From NCBI GenBank assembly GCA_022823465.1, contig JAJEHX010000042.1, positions 82,047 to 146,046 on the forward strand: 64,000 nucleotides of DNA, written 5' to 3'. The notes beneath the pieces were generated by a model that made no database searches, was not told where the DNA came from, and saw only the letters and a list, made by a program, of their open reading frames with translations. Shown here in pieces: positions 16,786 to 26,713 of this stretch (the first letter of the stretch is position 1; every line of letters starts with the position of its first letter). Position numbers and translations under genes: made by a program. Source of the stretch: Candidatus Latescibacterota bacterium. Lineage in GTDB: Bacteria > JAAXHH01.

Positions 16786-17871
16786 ATGAAAAACACTTGT
16801 GAACAATCCGTAATCTGGACCAGCGGGACGGAGGGATACGATACCTACCGCATTCCGGCCATCATCGAGACGGTCCGGGGAACGGTCCTCGCCTTTTGCG
16901 AAGGCCGGAAGGGCAGCCGGAGCGATACCGGCGATATCGATATGCTGGTGAAGCGGAGCGAGGACGGCGGCCGGACCTGGTCGGACCAGGAGGTAGTCTG
17001 GGGAGACGCCGGAAACACCTGCGGCAACCCGTGCCCGGTCGTCGACCGCGACACCGGGACCGTCTGGCTGCTGATGACCCACAACCTGGGCATCGACCAT
17101 GAATCCCAGATCATCGACGGGACGAGCCAGGGCTCGCGGACCGTGTGGGTCACGGCCAGCGGGGACGACGGCCGCACGTGGCGCGAACCGCTGGAAATCA
17201 CCGACACGGCGAAGCAGGCGGACTGGACGTGGTACGCCACCGGGCCGGGCAACGGCATCCAGCTTTCCTCGGGCAGGATGCTGATCCCCTGCGACCATAT
17301 CGAGGCCGGTACGAAGCGCTACTACTCCCACGTCATCTACAGCGACGACCACGGGGAGACCTGGCGGCTGGGCGGTTCGACGGCGCGGGACCAGGTCAAC
17401 GAATGCTGCGTGGCCGAACTGGAAAACGGCGACGTGCTGCTCAACACGCGCAACTACGACCGGTCGCAACGCACCCGGCAGGTCACTGTAAGCGGCGACG
17501 GCGGGATGACCTGGCGGGACCAGCGCCACGACGAGACCCTGATCGAACCGATCTGCCAGGCTGCCCTCGTCCGTTATCCTGGAGACGGCGACCGGCTGCT
17601 GTTCTCGAATCCGGCCAGCCGAGACGAGCGGTGCAACCTTACCGTGCGTCTTTCTGAGGATGCCGACGGATCCTGGCCTCATGAGAAGGTGCTGCATTCC
17701 GGACCGGCGGCCTATTCGTCCCTGGCCGTGCTTTCGGACGGGACCGTCGCCTGCCTGTACGAGCGGGGGGATGATCATCCCTACGAGACGATCACGCTCG
17801 GCCGGTTCGATCTGGAGTGGGTTCAGACGAGCCGGAGGTCGCCCGCGGTCTCAAGGGCCGGTAAACTTTAG
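16786..17871 (+). CDS. Sialidase-family (BNR/Asp-box) glycosidase
   Basis: A 361-aa six-bladed beta-propeller protein. The N-terminal YRIPAI (RIP) motif and four Asp-boxes of the S-x-D-x-G-x-T-W type (SEDGGRTWS, SGDDGRTWR, SDDHGETWR, SGDGGMTWR) are diagnostic of exo-alpha-sialidase-like proteins (GH33 and relatives). Such enzymes release terminal sialic acids; some relatives act on other glycans or are not enzymes. I see no signal peptide, so it appears cytoplasmic, unlike many sialidases. ATG 16786 is chosen because the family homology begins just after it; the open frame extends to 16717. No sialic-acid catabolic genes (nanA/nanE) occur in the window. Confidence 0.85.
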   Translation: MKNTCEQSVIWTSGTEGYDTYRIPAIIETVRGTVLAFCEGRKGSRSDTGDIDMLVKRSEDGGRTWSDQEVVWGDAGNTCGNPCPVVDRDTGTVWLLMTHNLGIDHESQIIDGTSQGSRTVWVTASGDDGRTWREPLEITDTAKQADWTWYATGPGNGIQLSSGRMLIPCDHIEAGTKRYYSHVIYSDDHGETWRLGGSTARDQVNECCVAELENGDVLLNTRNYDRSQRTRQVTVSGDGGMTWRDQRHDETLIEPICQAALVRYPGDGDRLLFSNPASRDERCNLTVRLSEDADGSWPHEKVLHSGPAAYSSLAVLSDGTVACLYERGDDHPYETITLGRFDLEWVQTSRRSPAVSRAGKL

Positions 17872-17898
17872 CTTTACAGGCCACAGGTGGGTGAAGTG

Positions 17899-17927
17899 TT
17901 GACAATATGCACACATTGTACTATAAT
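17899..17927 (+). promoter_or_regulatory. Consensus sigma-70 promoter with overlapping operator-like repeat, toxin-antitoxin operon
   Basis: TTGACA (17899-17904), a 17-base spacer and TATAAT (17922-17927) form a perfect consensus promoter. The start ATG is at 17934, so transcription would begin at or within a base or two of the start codon (leaderless mRNA). An inverted repeat ACAAT...ATTGT (17902-17919) lies in the spacer and could be the antitoxin operator. Confidence 0.8.
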
Positions 17928-17933
17928 TGACGT

Positions 17934-18221
17934 ATGGGCATCGGCTTCGACTGGAGCACCGAAAAGAACCGGCGGCTCATTGAACAGCGGGGAATCTCGT
18001 TCGAGCGCGTTGTCGTTGCCATAGAACAAGGCGGTCTGGTGGACGTGCTCGAACACCCGAACCAGGGAAAATACCCTGGACAGTTGATCTACGCCGTGGA
18101 GATTGATAAGTACATCCACCTCGTGCCTTTCGTGACGCAGGCCGACGGCACTCGCTTTCTGAAGACGGTCATTCCGAGCCGTAAGGCGACGAGAGACTAC
18201 AGGAGGAGGCGGACTTCGTGA
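17934..18221 (+). CDS. BrnT-like toxin of a type II toxin-antitoxin pair
   Basis: A 95-aa protein that starts FDWSTEKNRRLIEQRGISFERV and ends FLKTVIPSRKATRDYRRRR, the pattern of BrnT-type RNase toxins (RelE-like fold: an N-terminal D/W-x-x-x-K-N segment, central beta strands, C-terminal basic RKA..Y region). BrnT cleaves RNA and is neutralised by BrnA. The gene overlaps the next one by 4 bases (GTGA), the usual toxin-first order of brnTA loci. No ribosome-binding site is possible if transcription starts at the predicted site. Homology is by pattern only, so a related DUF4258-like toxin is an alternative. Confidence 0.7.
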   Translation: MGIGFDWSTEKNRRLIEQRGISFERVVVAIEQGGLVDVLEHPNQGKYPGQLIYAVEIDKYIHLVPFVTQADGTRFLKTVIPSRKATRDYRRRRTS

Positions 18222-18493
18222 ACGACGAATTAAACGCTGAAGAACGCGATGTGCTCGATCGATTCGAACAGGACGAGTTGCGCACCGCCCCCGATGCCGA
18301 ACGAGAGATCGAGGCAGCCCGTCAGGCGGCTCGCAATACGTTCAATAAAACCAAGCGGGTGAATCTCCGGGTGACCGAGCGCGACTTCAATCTCGCGCAC
18401 GCGCGGGCCAGGGAAGAGGGGATACCCTATCAGACGCTGCTGTCCAGCGTCATCCACAAGTATCTGTCCGGCCGCCTTACGGAGAAGAAGTAG
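18218..18493 (+). CDS. CopG/BrnA-like antitoxin
   Basis: A 91-aa charged protein with an acidic N-terminus and a C-terminal ribbon-helix-helix-like segment (TKRVNLRVTERDFNLAHARAREEGIPYQTLLSSVIHKYLSGRL). RVNLRV fits the DNA-contacting beta strand, followed by two helices. It starts with GTG overlapping the toxin stop, with GGAGG 8 bases upstream. By family knowledge it should bind the toxin and repress the shared promoter at 17899-17927, where an inverted repeat lies in the spacer. Confidence 0.75.
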   Translation: MNDELNAEERDVLDRFEQDELRTAPDAEREIEAARQAARNTFNKTKRVNLRVTERDFNLAHARAREEGIPYQTLLSSVIHKYLSGRLTEKK

Positions 18494-18734
18494 GGTGACA
18501 GGCCGCGCCCGCCCCGGCAGGACGCCCGGGGTTGTTCCTGGCCGGTTTGCAGACGGCCATTTGTCGCCCCCGTCCATGGACGCTACCCAACGTACCCAAG
18601 ACAGGCGGCAACCGGGTGTCCATGATAAGCACGACTTGGATCTGGTGCTGTCCGTGTGAAGGCGTGATGTCCATCTCGACAGTTTCGCCAACCATTTAAA
18701 CCTCATTGCCTTCCCGCGGACGCGAGGAGGACTT

Positions 18735-21700
18735 CTAAACCAGCAAGTCACGCTCAGTTTTGATTTCATCAATTACTGAATCAATTTCTTCGTAGCATCT
18801 CCACGCTGATATCCGCATGACTTTCCAGCCAAGATTGACCAGAACTCGATCGCGAGTTACATCTTGCCTACGCTGCCGCCCCCGATCATCCAGATGATGA
18901 TCACCGTCAACCTCGATATTGAGCTTTATTCCATTTTCCAAAAGTGCGAAGTCCAACTCATATCCTTCCACGTTAAGCTTTGCATAAGGCGAGAGACCCT
19001 GAAGCTGCATGGCTGCTAGCAATAGCTCTTCCGACCTGCTGTCTGTACGAAAATCTCCGATGATCTCGACAGCACCTTCATTCCCAGCGACAGTCTCCCG
19101 CAGGTATTCACGTAGAGAGGTAAGAGTGGGACTTCCCAATACACCAATATTCGGGTGGCCTATAACGATTAGCGCCTGCTTGGCACGGCTGACCGCGACA
19201 TTGAGCAGATTCCTCTCTTTTTCTATCCAACGGGTACCGGACCTGGACATTCCAGGAGACAGCACAGAAGACAGAATAACCACCTCGCGCTCGTCTCCCT
19301 GCAGGCGGTGTGCCGTTCCACTTACAAAACCAATTTCATCCAGGGTATCGCGACTCAAGTGCTTTTGAGCGATTTTGAAAATCAGTTGTGCTTGTGCCGC
19401 GAAAGGCGTAACCACACCGACGCTCTTGTAGCCGGCATGCAATACGTCGAGAAGCTCTTTTACCGCCTGTTCCGCCTCGGCATGGTTTACCCAACTCCCA
19501 TCCTTAGGCCGCTCCGCCACGCCCTTGACATCGTTCCAGGCGATGGCACGATACCGCCTATAAGAATCAGAGACGTCTGTAAGTACAGTAAGTTCATCGT
19601 TGTAAAACGCGGTATTGAACCAACGGGCGATGTAGGGATGGCACCGGTAATGTTCATTAAGGAGAACTGGCTTTGAAGGTTTTGCAACATACTCGAAAGC
19701 ATGATATGCCGAACCGTCTTTGTGGTGGACGCCACGCTCGCGGAGTTCGCTGTTGTCGAACCCAGACTGTGTTGCGATTTCCTGTAGAAGACCATCACTC
19801 AGGGAAATGATCGGACTAAGTTGGTTCGGATCTCCCACCAATGCTAATCGCTTTGCACGATATGCCAGGGGAAGCACGGCAGCGAGACTGCACTGACTGG
19901 CTTCGTCGACGATCACAAGATCGAACAGACCGGATTCTAATTTAAAGTTGGTATGGGCTGAGAGGGCCGTGCACGCCCATCCTCGTAGATAGGGAAACGA
20001 ATTCGCAATAGCCTTTCTGAACTGGTCGACGTTAGCGGGTATTGTTCCGAACGCCGTCAGACTGCCAGCTCCCGAACGAATTCGCGTTGCGGCGTCCGCC
20101 TGGATTGCACTGAGGCTTGCCGCGTTCCAATTATTGTCTGCGTCACGAATACTCGCTGCCGGATCGCCTACGGCAGACTCCAGTTGTTTACGTTCAACCC
20201 GACCAACCTTCATCTGGTCGGTGAACCATGCCATACGCTGATCTGTTTCAGCCCAACGGACAAGGATTTCCAGTGATGTTGTTTCGTTGCACCCCACGCG
20301 CCGGTATAGTCGTCGTATACGGAAACGTCGGAAAAACCAGGCGCGCGTCAATCGTCCTGCACGTCGCTCAATCTCTTTTGAACTGATAGACAGTTTGGGT
20401 GAATCCTCACGGCCCCAGATTGACCACGTGGCTTCTTTAAAGGCTTGTTCGAGCTCTTCCCTTTCTTCCGCAATGCGTAGCAGTTCCTCGTTTACTTCGT
20501 CGAGACGGGTAAGTTGCGTCAGCAACTTTGTACGTTGATCATTTATGCGTTTCAGTTCAGCGCGCACCGTTGATTGGTTACTACGGTGAGAGGCTGCTCG
20601 TAACTTCGCAACCGCGATACGGTCTGGTATCTGCTCACGTATTTCCCGGTTTCCAGTGCGTAGCAAGAGACCCTTAAAGACGTCCCTTTCGGCCCGATCA
20701 ACCGCGACATCGACTGCGGCATTATTGGTTGAGGTCACCAAAACGTTTTCGTTGTCCAGCCACGCGTTTGTAACGGCATTCACTACGAGTTGCGTTTTGC
20801 CTGTCCCTGGGGGACCGGTCACGACCGTCAGGGGCTTTTTGCGAAGCAACTCCAGGGTTTCCTCCTGAGATTGGTTGCAAACAAGCGGAGCAGCAAGTGG
20901 ACCGGATGGTGCTCGGTCTTTGACGTTGGTGGTGGACTTGTTTGAAATGAGATGGGCCGCGGCGGTTGTGTTCCAGTCTCTACGCGTTTGCAGTTGCCGC
21001 AGTTCCTCACGTAGGGTAGCCTGGTATTCACTAGACGTCTCGACTATAACCGAAACAGCAGTGTTGTAGACGCCTTGTCTACGACTCACTACGGGTTTGA
21101 GCGATGTCGGATCGAGTTGTGATATGATGTCCAATCCAAGCAAACGGGACGTTCGAATAGCTACGGAGACGAAGGCATCGGCATCCCCAAACGGCAGCCC
21201 ATCATTCAATAGCTCGTAGATGTCTTCCGCGATCGAAGGATCGAATATGTTGCTCGCCGTGATAGCTAAATTGTATTCAGGTTCGACAGTTGCATGGAGT
21301 TCCCATTTTTCTTTTTTGTCTCGTTGAGGTTCGATATGGACGACAAATAGAGGTGCGACCTTAGAAGAATGATCCCTGTCGGTTACGACGACCGTAGGCC
21401 AGCCGTATATGATTGTCTGTCCATCTCGCCGATTGGAGTGAGCCAGGAATTCGTCGAGTGATTCAGGTGCAGGCACAGAGTCGTTATGCCCCACCACAAG
21501 TTCCTCTTGTCCATGGTGCACGAACCATTGTGAGTTTCCCTTTACATAGGGTACCAGTGATTTTGCAGCCTCTGCCTCGATACACCGTTGCGCATATTGA
21601 CACAGTTGCTTCCACTGGGTCTGTTGGTTATCGACAGGAACAGTCTCGGACCGCTGGGTTCCGGCAATGCCTGTTTTCTTACCAACATACCTGGAATCAC

Positions 21701-21896
21701 CAGTTTCGTTTTTGGATGGAATTCGTCGGGAAGGAACTCGGAAATTACTATCAGCGCGAGCACATTCCTCACACCAGACCTTTTTCGAAGAAGGCGACCA
21801 GTGTGCTTTTTGGCCAGCTTTGATGGGCTTCGAACAGGACGAACATCGTCCGTCATACTTCAATGGAATGAGCCGTGTATCGCTAGGAAGCTTCAT
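18735..21896 (-). CDS. Zinc-finger/SF1 helicase with C-terminal DUF559-type nuclease domain
   Basis: A 1053-aa multidomain protein. Cys pairs CSSC (near 19-22) and CEEC (near 43-46) form a zinc ribbon. An AAA_11/AAA_12-type SF1 helicase follows: Walker A GPPGTGKT (about 362-369), a coiled insertion, Walker B VIVDEASQCSL, GDPNQLSPI, and the C-terminal motifs GTAHRLQGDEREVVILS and LLNVAVSRAKQALIVIGHP. The last 110 residues match the Vsr/DUF559 PD-(D/E)xK fold (YELDFALLENGIKLNIEVDGDHH). Dna2/Upf1-like helicases fused to such nucleases are frequent in defence islands. It is monocistronic, AT-richer than flanking genes, and next to a toxin-antitoxin pair. TTG 21899 is an alternative start. A defence role is inference. 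Confidence 0.87.
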   Translation of the reverse strand: MKLPSDTRLIPLKYDGRCSSCSKPIKAGQKAHWSPSSKKVWCEECARADSNFRVPSRRIPSKNETGDSRYVGKKTGIAGTQRSETVPVDNQQTQWKQLCQYAQRCIEAEAAKSLVPYVKGNSQWFVHHGQEELVVGHNDSVPAPESLDEFLAHSNRRDGQTIIYGWPTVVVTDRDHSSKVAPLFVVHIEPQRDKKEKWELHATVEPEYNLAITASNIFDPSIAEDIYELLNDGLPFGDADAFVSVAIRTSRLLGLDIISQLDPTSLKPVVSRRQGVYNTAVSVIVETSSEYQATLREELRQLQTRRDWNTTAAAHLISNKSTTNVKDRAPSGPLAAPLVCNQSQEETLELLRKKPLTVVTGPPGTGKTQLVVNAVTNAWLDNENVLVTSTNNAAVDVAVDRAERDVFKGLLLRTGNREIREQIPDRIAVAKLRAASHRSNQSTVRAELKRINDQRTKLLTQLTRLDEVNEELLRIAEEREELEQAFKEATWSIWGREDSPKLSISSKEIERRAGRLTRAWFFRRFRIRRLYRRVGCNETTSLEILVRWAETDQRMAWFTDQMKVGRVERKQLESAVGDPAASIRDADNNWNAASLSAIQADAATRIRSGAGSLTAFGTIPANVDQFRKAIANSFPYLRGWACTALSAHTNFKLESGLFDLVIVDEASQCSLAAVLPLAYRAKRLALVGDPNQLSPIISLSDGLLQEIATQSGFDNSELRERGVHHKDGSAYHAFEYVAKPSKPVLLNEHYRCHPYIARWFNTAFYNDELTVLTDVSDSYRRYRAIAWNDVKGVAERPKDGSWVNHAEAEQAVKELLDVLHAGYKSVGVVTPFAAQAQLIFKIAQKHLSRDTLDEIGFVSGTAHRLQGDEREVVILSSVLSPGMSRSGTRWIEKERNLLNVAVSRAKQALIVIGHPNIGVLGSPTLTSLREYLRETVAGNEGAVEIIGDFRTDSRSEELLLAAMQLQGLSPYAKLNVEGYELDFALLENGIKLNIEVDGDHHLDDRGRQRRQDVTRDRVLVNLGWKVMRISAWRCYEEIDSVIDEIKTERDLLV

Positions 21897-22296
21897 CAAG
21901 GATTCTCATTGAGCGCGGTCAGTCGCGTTAGACAGAAAATACAGCCTAAAACTGCACCGGCGCGATCATCCGGATATCTCTCGTGTCGAATTACCACTTT
22001 GCAGGATCCCTCTAACAATCCATGCACCCTTGTGCTATCGATCTACGGAGAATATGTTTGCAGTTTCTCGCTGTCTACACAAATTGCCATTACAGTGCGT
22101 TCCGAGGTCAGATGAAGAAACCGCTCTAAAGAGAGAATACGTTTGCGTTTTCTGAACTTCTGAACTTAACGTGGCTTTAATCAACCTGATATGCAATTAC
22201 ACGTCCCGGAAGTAGGTACATTTAGATATTTAGCTGAATCCCCAACTTACAACTACGCGACGAGTGCTGAAATCGTTCTATGACCGGAGACCACAG
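21897..22296. other. AT-rich intergenic region
   Basis: About 400 bases between the divergent helicase and RmlA genes, AT-richer than the window average. No coding sequence is supported. It should hold promoters for both genes; I could not identify a convincing pair of -35/-10 boxes. Confidence 0.5.
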
Positions 22297-23163
<867 letters not shown>

Positions 23164-23270
23164 CCCGCGTCTGCGCGAACGACTTTCCGCCAACTCTGAA
23201 AACTACGACTCGAAGCACCGCAACATGATAGCGGCACCGGTCAACCGGCAGAGATTTCCGGATGGCCCGG

Positions 23271-23846
23271 CTAGACCGTCTGCCGCTTCAGACGCACCCC
23301 GGTCAGGTCCGCGCCGTCGAGCAGGGCGCTACGCATCTCGGTCTCGTACATGTGGGCGTGGGACAGGTCGGCGTTTCTGAGATCCACGCCCGTAAGGTCC
23401 GCCTCGCCGAAGAGACACCAGGTCATTACCGCGCCCTCGAAGCTCGTCGCCGCGGCGAAGGGATCGTCGGACTGGAACTTCGGCACGCCGATGCGGGCCG
23501 CCCGCAGGTCCGCCTTCCGGAAACTGGCGCCCGATGCGGTCGTGCCGTTGAGAAACGCGCCTACCAGGTGGGCGCCGTCGAACCTGGCCCCCACGATGTG
23601 GGCGCCGATAAGCACGGCCCGTTCCATCTTCGCGCCCGAGAAATCCGCGCCGCTCAGCTTCGCGTCGCGAAACTCCGATTCGGTCAGATCCGCGTTTCGG
23701 AAATCCGTCCCTTCCAGATTCGCGTCTCTGAAATCGACGCGGGGCAGAATGGCCTCCGACAGGTCCACGCCACCCAGGTCCACGCCCGTCAGGTCGCCCG
23801 TGTCCGCCGCCCGGGCCAGCGCCTCTTCCCTGTTCAGTTTCTCCAT
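23271..23846 (-). CDS. Pentapeptide-repeat protein
   Basis: A 191-aa protein made almost wholly of A(D/N)LxX pentapeptides (for example LGGVDLSEAILPRVDFRDANL and DLRNADLSHAHM), predicted to form a right-handed quadrilateral beta-helix. Some such proteins mimic DNA and bind gyrase; most have no known function. An AGGA site precedes ATG 23846. It lies 10 bases after the fumarylacetoacetate hydrolase-like gene and is probably the last gene of that operon. Confidence 0.88.
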   Translation of the reverse strand: MEKLNREEALARAADTGDLTGVDLGGVDLSEAILPRVDFRDANLEGTDFRNADLTESEFRDAKLSGADFSGAKMERAVLIGAHIVGARFDGAHLVGAFLNGTTASGASFRKADLRAARIGVPKFQSDDPFAAATSFEGAVMTWCLFGEADLTGVDLRNADLSHAHMYETEMRSALLDGADLTGVRLKRQTV

Positions 23847-23856
23847 GGTTTTTCCT

Positions 23857-24702
23857 TTACCGTACGTGGTTCTTCAGGGTGCCGATGCCTTCCACCCAGG
23901 TTTCCATGTAGTCGCCGGCCTTGAGCAGGATCTTCGGATCGCGGAACACGCCCACGCCCGCGGGCGTACCGGTCGAGATCACGTCGCCAGGATGCAGGGT
24001 CATGGCGCTCGATATGCGCGACACCAGCGTGGGTACGTTGAAAATGAGATTGTCCGTATTACTGTCCTGCAGGACCTCCCCGTTGAGCGTCAGCTTCACG
24101 GCGAGCGAATTCGGATCGGGGATCTCGTCCTTCGTCACCAGCCACGGCCCCATGGGACAGAACGTATCGTAGCTCTTGCCCTGGTGCCACTGCTGCTGCC
24201 GGAACTGGATGTCGCGGGCGCTGACGTCGTTGGCCACCGTGTACCCGGCGATGTAATCGTATGCGTCCGCTTCGGAAACGGCGGTGGCGGTCCTGCCGAT
24301 GACTACGGCGAGTTCCACCTCGTAGTCCACCTGTTCGCTTTCGGACGGCAGCACCACGTCGTCGTAGGGACCGACCACGGACGAGGTGGCCTTGGAGAAC
24401 AGCAGCGGGTGCTCGGGCAGCGGCACGTTCTGCTCCGTCGCGTGATCGAGGTAGTTGAGCCCGACGCAGACGATCTTGGGCGGACGGGGTATGGGAGACG
24501 CTAGCCGCGCGCCGTCCAGGGGCGTCCGCGCACCGGTTCCGCTTTCCACCGCGCGTGATACGCTCTCGAGAGCATCCGCTTCCAGCACGCCCAGCACGGT
24601 ACCGGGCAGGGCGTCATCGACCGACCGCAGGTCGACGATCTCATCGCCCGCAACGGCGCCGATCCGTTCCTGCCCGCTTTCTCCATAGGTCACAAGCTTC
24701 AT
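23857..24702 (-). CDS. Fumarylacetoacetate hydrolase-family protein
   Basis: A 281-aa FAH-superfamily enzyme. The C-terminal catalytic domain shows VGLNYLDHATE, the acidic metal-binding cluster VDYEVELAVVIG, YTVANDVSARDIQ and HPGDVISTGTPAGVG, with an N-terminal small domain (MKLVTYGESGQERIGAV). Relatives include 2,4-diketo-3-deoxy-L-fuconate hydrolase, acylpyruvases and oxaloacetate decarboxylases. The exact activity is not evident, although a sugar-acid pathway would fit the window's mannonate dehydratase and Gfo/Idh genes. Start supported by AGGAG before ATG 24702. Confidence 0.88.
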   Translation of the reverse strand: MKLVTYGESGQERIGAVAGDEIVDLRSVDDALPGTVLGVLEADALESVSRAVESGTGARTPLDGARLASPIPRPPKIVCVGLNYLDHATEQNVPLPEHPLLFSKATSSVVGPYDDVVLPSESEQVDYEVELAVVIGRTATAVSEADAYDYIAGYTVANDVSARDIQFRQQQWHQGKSYDTFCPMGPWLVTKDEIPDPNSLAVKLTLNGEVLQDSNTDNLIFNVPTLVSRISSAMTLHPGDVISTGTPAGVGVFRDPKILLKAGDYMETWVEGIGTLKNHVR

Positions 24703-24794
24703 TACACGCTCCTGTATCTGTTCATTGCGATTGTGTTAGCCGACCGATTTCGTGCCGGGCGATCTCCCGGCCGATTCGGAATCTGTCTTACCAC

Positions 24795-25775
24795 TCAGGT
24801 ACGATACTGCTTCCATTCCGGGTTCACGCAGTTCGGCGGATCCTTCCCGTTGACCATGGCGATCAGGTTGGCCGCGGCCATGTTGCCCATCCGGATGCGT
24901 GTGGCGACCGTCCCGCTGCCGACGTGGGGCAGCATGACGACACTCTCCAGGTCCGCCAGGCCCGGTTCCAGTTCCGGCTCACGCTCGAACACGTCGAGCC
25001 CCGCGCCGGCGATGACCCCATTGCGAAGCGCCTGTACCAGGGCCTTTTCGTCGACCACGGGCCCGCGGGTAGTATTGATGAGGTATGCTGTGGGCTTCAT
25101 CAGGCCCAGTTCGCGGGGGCCGATGAGGTGGGTGGTCTCGGGCGTGAGCGGTACGTGCAGCGACACGAAATCCGATTCCCGGAGCAGGTCGTCCAGCGGC
25201 AGATAACGCGCGCCCAGGCGCTCGATCGCCTCGCTACGGCTCCGGCTCGTATATACGATGGGCATGGAAAACCCGGCAGCCCGGGCGGCCGTGGCCGTAC
25301 CGATGCGTCCTGCCCCAATGATGCCCAGGGTCTTGCCGGTGACGTCGCTGCCCAGCATCAGCAGGGGCCCCCATCCTGTGAAACGGCCGTCCCGCACGAA
25401 CCGGTCTCCTTCCGCCACGCGCCTTGCCGTGGCGAAAATGAGCGCCCAGGCGATATCGGCGGTCGTGTCGGTCAGCACGTCCGGGGTGTTGGTCACCGGT
25501 ATGCCCCGCCGCGTGCAGGCGTCCACGTCGATGTTGTTGTATCCGACTGCGTAGATGGCCACGCCCTTCAGGCCCGGTGAAATGTCCAGCACCTCGTCGT
25601 CGATGTCCTCGGTCAACAGGCAGAGCAGCCCGTTGCGGCCGCGAACCGCCTCGAGGAATTCATCGCGGGTCATCGCCCGGTCGTGGGGGTTGACGTCCAC
25701 CACGCCGCAGGCCGCTTCCAGCATCCCGATTGATTCATCGGGAATGCGCCGGGTAACAAGTACGTTACTACTCAC
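24795..25775 (-). CDS. D-2-hydroxyacid dehydrogenase (glyoxylate/hydroxypyruvate reductase-like)
   Basis: A 326-aa NAD(P)-dependent dehydrogenase. The Rossmann motif GIIGAGRIGTATAARA, the catalytic Arg in INTTRGPVVDE, the Glu in VFEREPE and the His in MLPHVGSGT are all in place, as in glyoxylate and hydroxypyruvate reductases (GyaR/GhrB type). It starts with GTG and overlaps the stop of the upstream nucleotidyltransferase gene by 8 bases (GTGAGTAG), so the two are coupled. The 92-base gap to the FAH-like gene downstream also allows co-transcription. Substrate choice between glyoxylate, hydroxypyruvate and related 2-keto acids cannot be settled. Confidence 0.9.
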   Translation of the reverse strand: MSSNVLVTRRIPDESIGMLEAACGVVDVNPHDRAMTRDEFLEAVRGRNGLLCLLTEDIDDEVLDISPGLKGVAIYAVGYNNIDVDACTRRGIPVTNTPDVLTDTTADIAWALIFATARRVAEGDRFVRDGRFTGWGPLLMLGSDVTGKTLGIIGAGRIGTATAARAAGFSMPIVYTSRSRSEAIERLGARYLPLDDLLRESDFVSLHVPLTPETTHLIGPRELGLMKPTAYLINTTRGPVVDEKALVQALRNGVIAGAGLDVFEREPELEPGLADLESVVMLPHVGSGTVATRIRMGNMAAANLIAMVNGKDPPNCVNPEWKQYRT

Positions 25776-26376
25776 CAGGTCCAGATTCCTCTTTCCATCT
25801 TCGCAGGGCCTCTTCGTAATCGCTCCGGTAGTCCAAGTCGACCAGGACCGCGTCCGTGTCCACGGGCACGAGGCGGACGCTTTCGGCGTGCCGGTCGCGC
25901 AGCGCTTTCAAGCCGCCCTGAAGCGGCTGAAACAGGATTTCTTCCCGGTACGCGGGCGACAGGATCATGGGATGGCCCTTCTTTCCGTCATACACCGGAA
26001 GTACCATGCCTTCGGGACGCCGCTCGTATTCGGCAATCAACTTATCCACGATCCCCGTCGTGACCAGGGGCTGATCGCCCAGGGCGACCAGAAGTGCGTG
26101 GTCAGGACGGATAAACGCCAGGCCGCATCGGATCGAGGAAACCATGTCGCCTTCCGGGTCCGGATTGTACGCGAACCGCACCGGCAGCCCGGAAACACTG
26201 GCAACGATTTCCTCGGCGCGATGGCCGAGCACCACGACGACGTCCTTGCCCAGACGTGAACGCGTCAGCGTCCGGACTACCTGTTCGATCAACGTTAAGC
26301 TGCCGAACGGCAACAACTGCTTCGACGTCCCCATGCGCTCGGAGCGGCCGGCGGCGAGTACGAGACCCGTGATCAT
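25768..26376 (-). CDS. MobA-like NTP transferase (MocA/molybdenum cofactor cytidylyltransferase type)
   Basis: A 202-aa GT-A-fold nucleotidyltransferase: LVLAAGRSERMGTSKQLLPFG (nucleotide-binding loop), VVVLGHRAEEI, and the acidic LVALGDQPLVT. It matches MocA/NboR-type enzymes, which attach CMP to molybdopterin for xanthine-dehydrogenase-like enzymes, but no molybdoenzyme is in the window. Two starts are possible: ATG 26376 used here, or GTG 26400 adding 8 residues; neither has a strong ribosome-binding site. It heads the minus-strand operon with the dehydrogenase. Confidence 0.82.
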   Translation of the reverse strand: MITGLVLAAGRSERMGTSKQLLPFGSLTLIEQVVRTLTRSRLGKDVVVVLGHRAEEIVASVSGLPVRFAYNPDPEGDMVSSIRCGLAFIRPDHALLVALGDQPLVTTGIVDKLIAEYERRPEGMVLPVYDGKKGHPMILSPAYREEILFQPLQGGLKALRDRHAESVRLVPVDTDAVLVDLDYRSDYEEALRRWKEESGPGE

Positions 26377-26422
26377 CGGGTCAACGATGCCTTCATCCAC
26401 GCGTCAGACATCACATCAGCCA

Positions 26423-26713
26423 TCAGTCGTCCGCGTGGGTCGCGTCTATGAAATATACCTTGTCGCGGTCGTACCACTGCCGGTCCTCTTCCCGGAACCA
26501 GGTGTATACGGTCTTCCCGTCCGGGCTGGTCGTGATGAAACGCTGTCCCATATTCGCGATCGTGGACCCCATGACGATGTTCTCTGCCCGCGCCGGCTGC
26601 GGGTTCAGCGGCGTGGTCACTGCGGGCAGTTCATCCTTGAACACGTTGGCCAGCAGACCGACGGCGATCAGCGTCAAAACGACTTTAGAATAACGATCGA
26701 TTTTGATTTCCAT
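26423..26713 (-). CDS. Small single-pass membrane protein of unknown function
   Basis: A 96-aa protein: a short basic N-terminus (MEIKIDRYSK), one hydrophobic segment (VVLTLIAVGLLANVF), then a soluble tail with FITTSPDGKTVYTWFREEDRQWYDRDKVYF. The tail looks like a small extracytoplasmic beta domain. I do not recognise a named family, though similar short membrane-anchored proteins occur in cyanobacterial and FCB-type genomes. ATG 26713 is used because GGAGG lies 11 bases upstream. Confidence 0.65.
   Translation of the reverse strand: MEIKIDRYSKVVLTLIAVGLLANVFKDELPAVTTPLNPQPARAENIVMGSTIANMGQRFITTSPDGKTVYTWFREEDRQWYDRDKVYFIDATHADD

Noticed and set aside
18477-18695. 72-codon minus-strand frame between the antitoxin and helicase genes
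   Set aside because: No recognisable domain and no ribosome-binding site; it may be a decayed fragment but I cannot support it.
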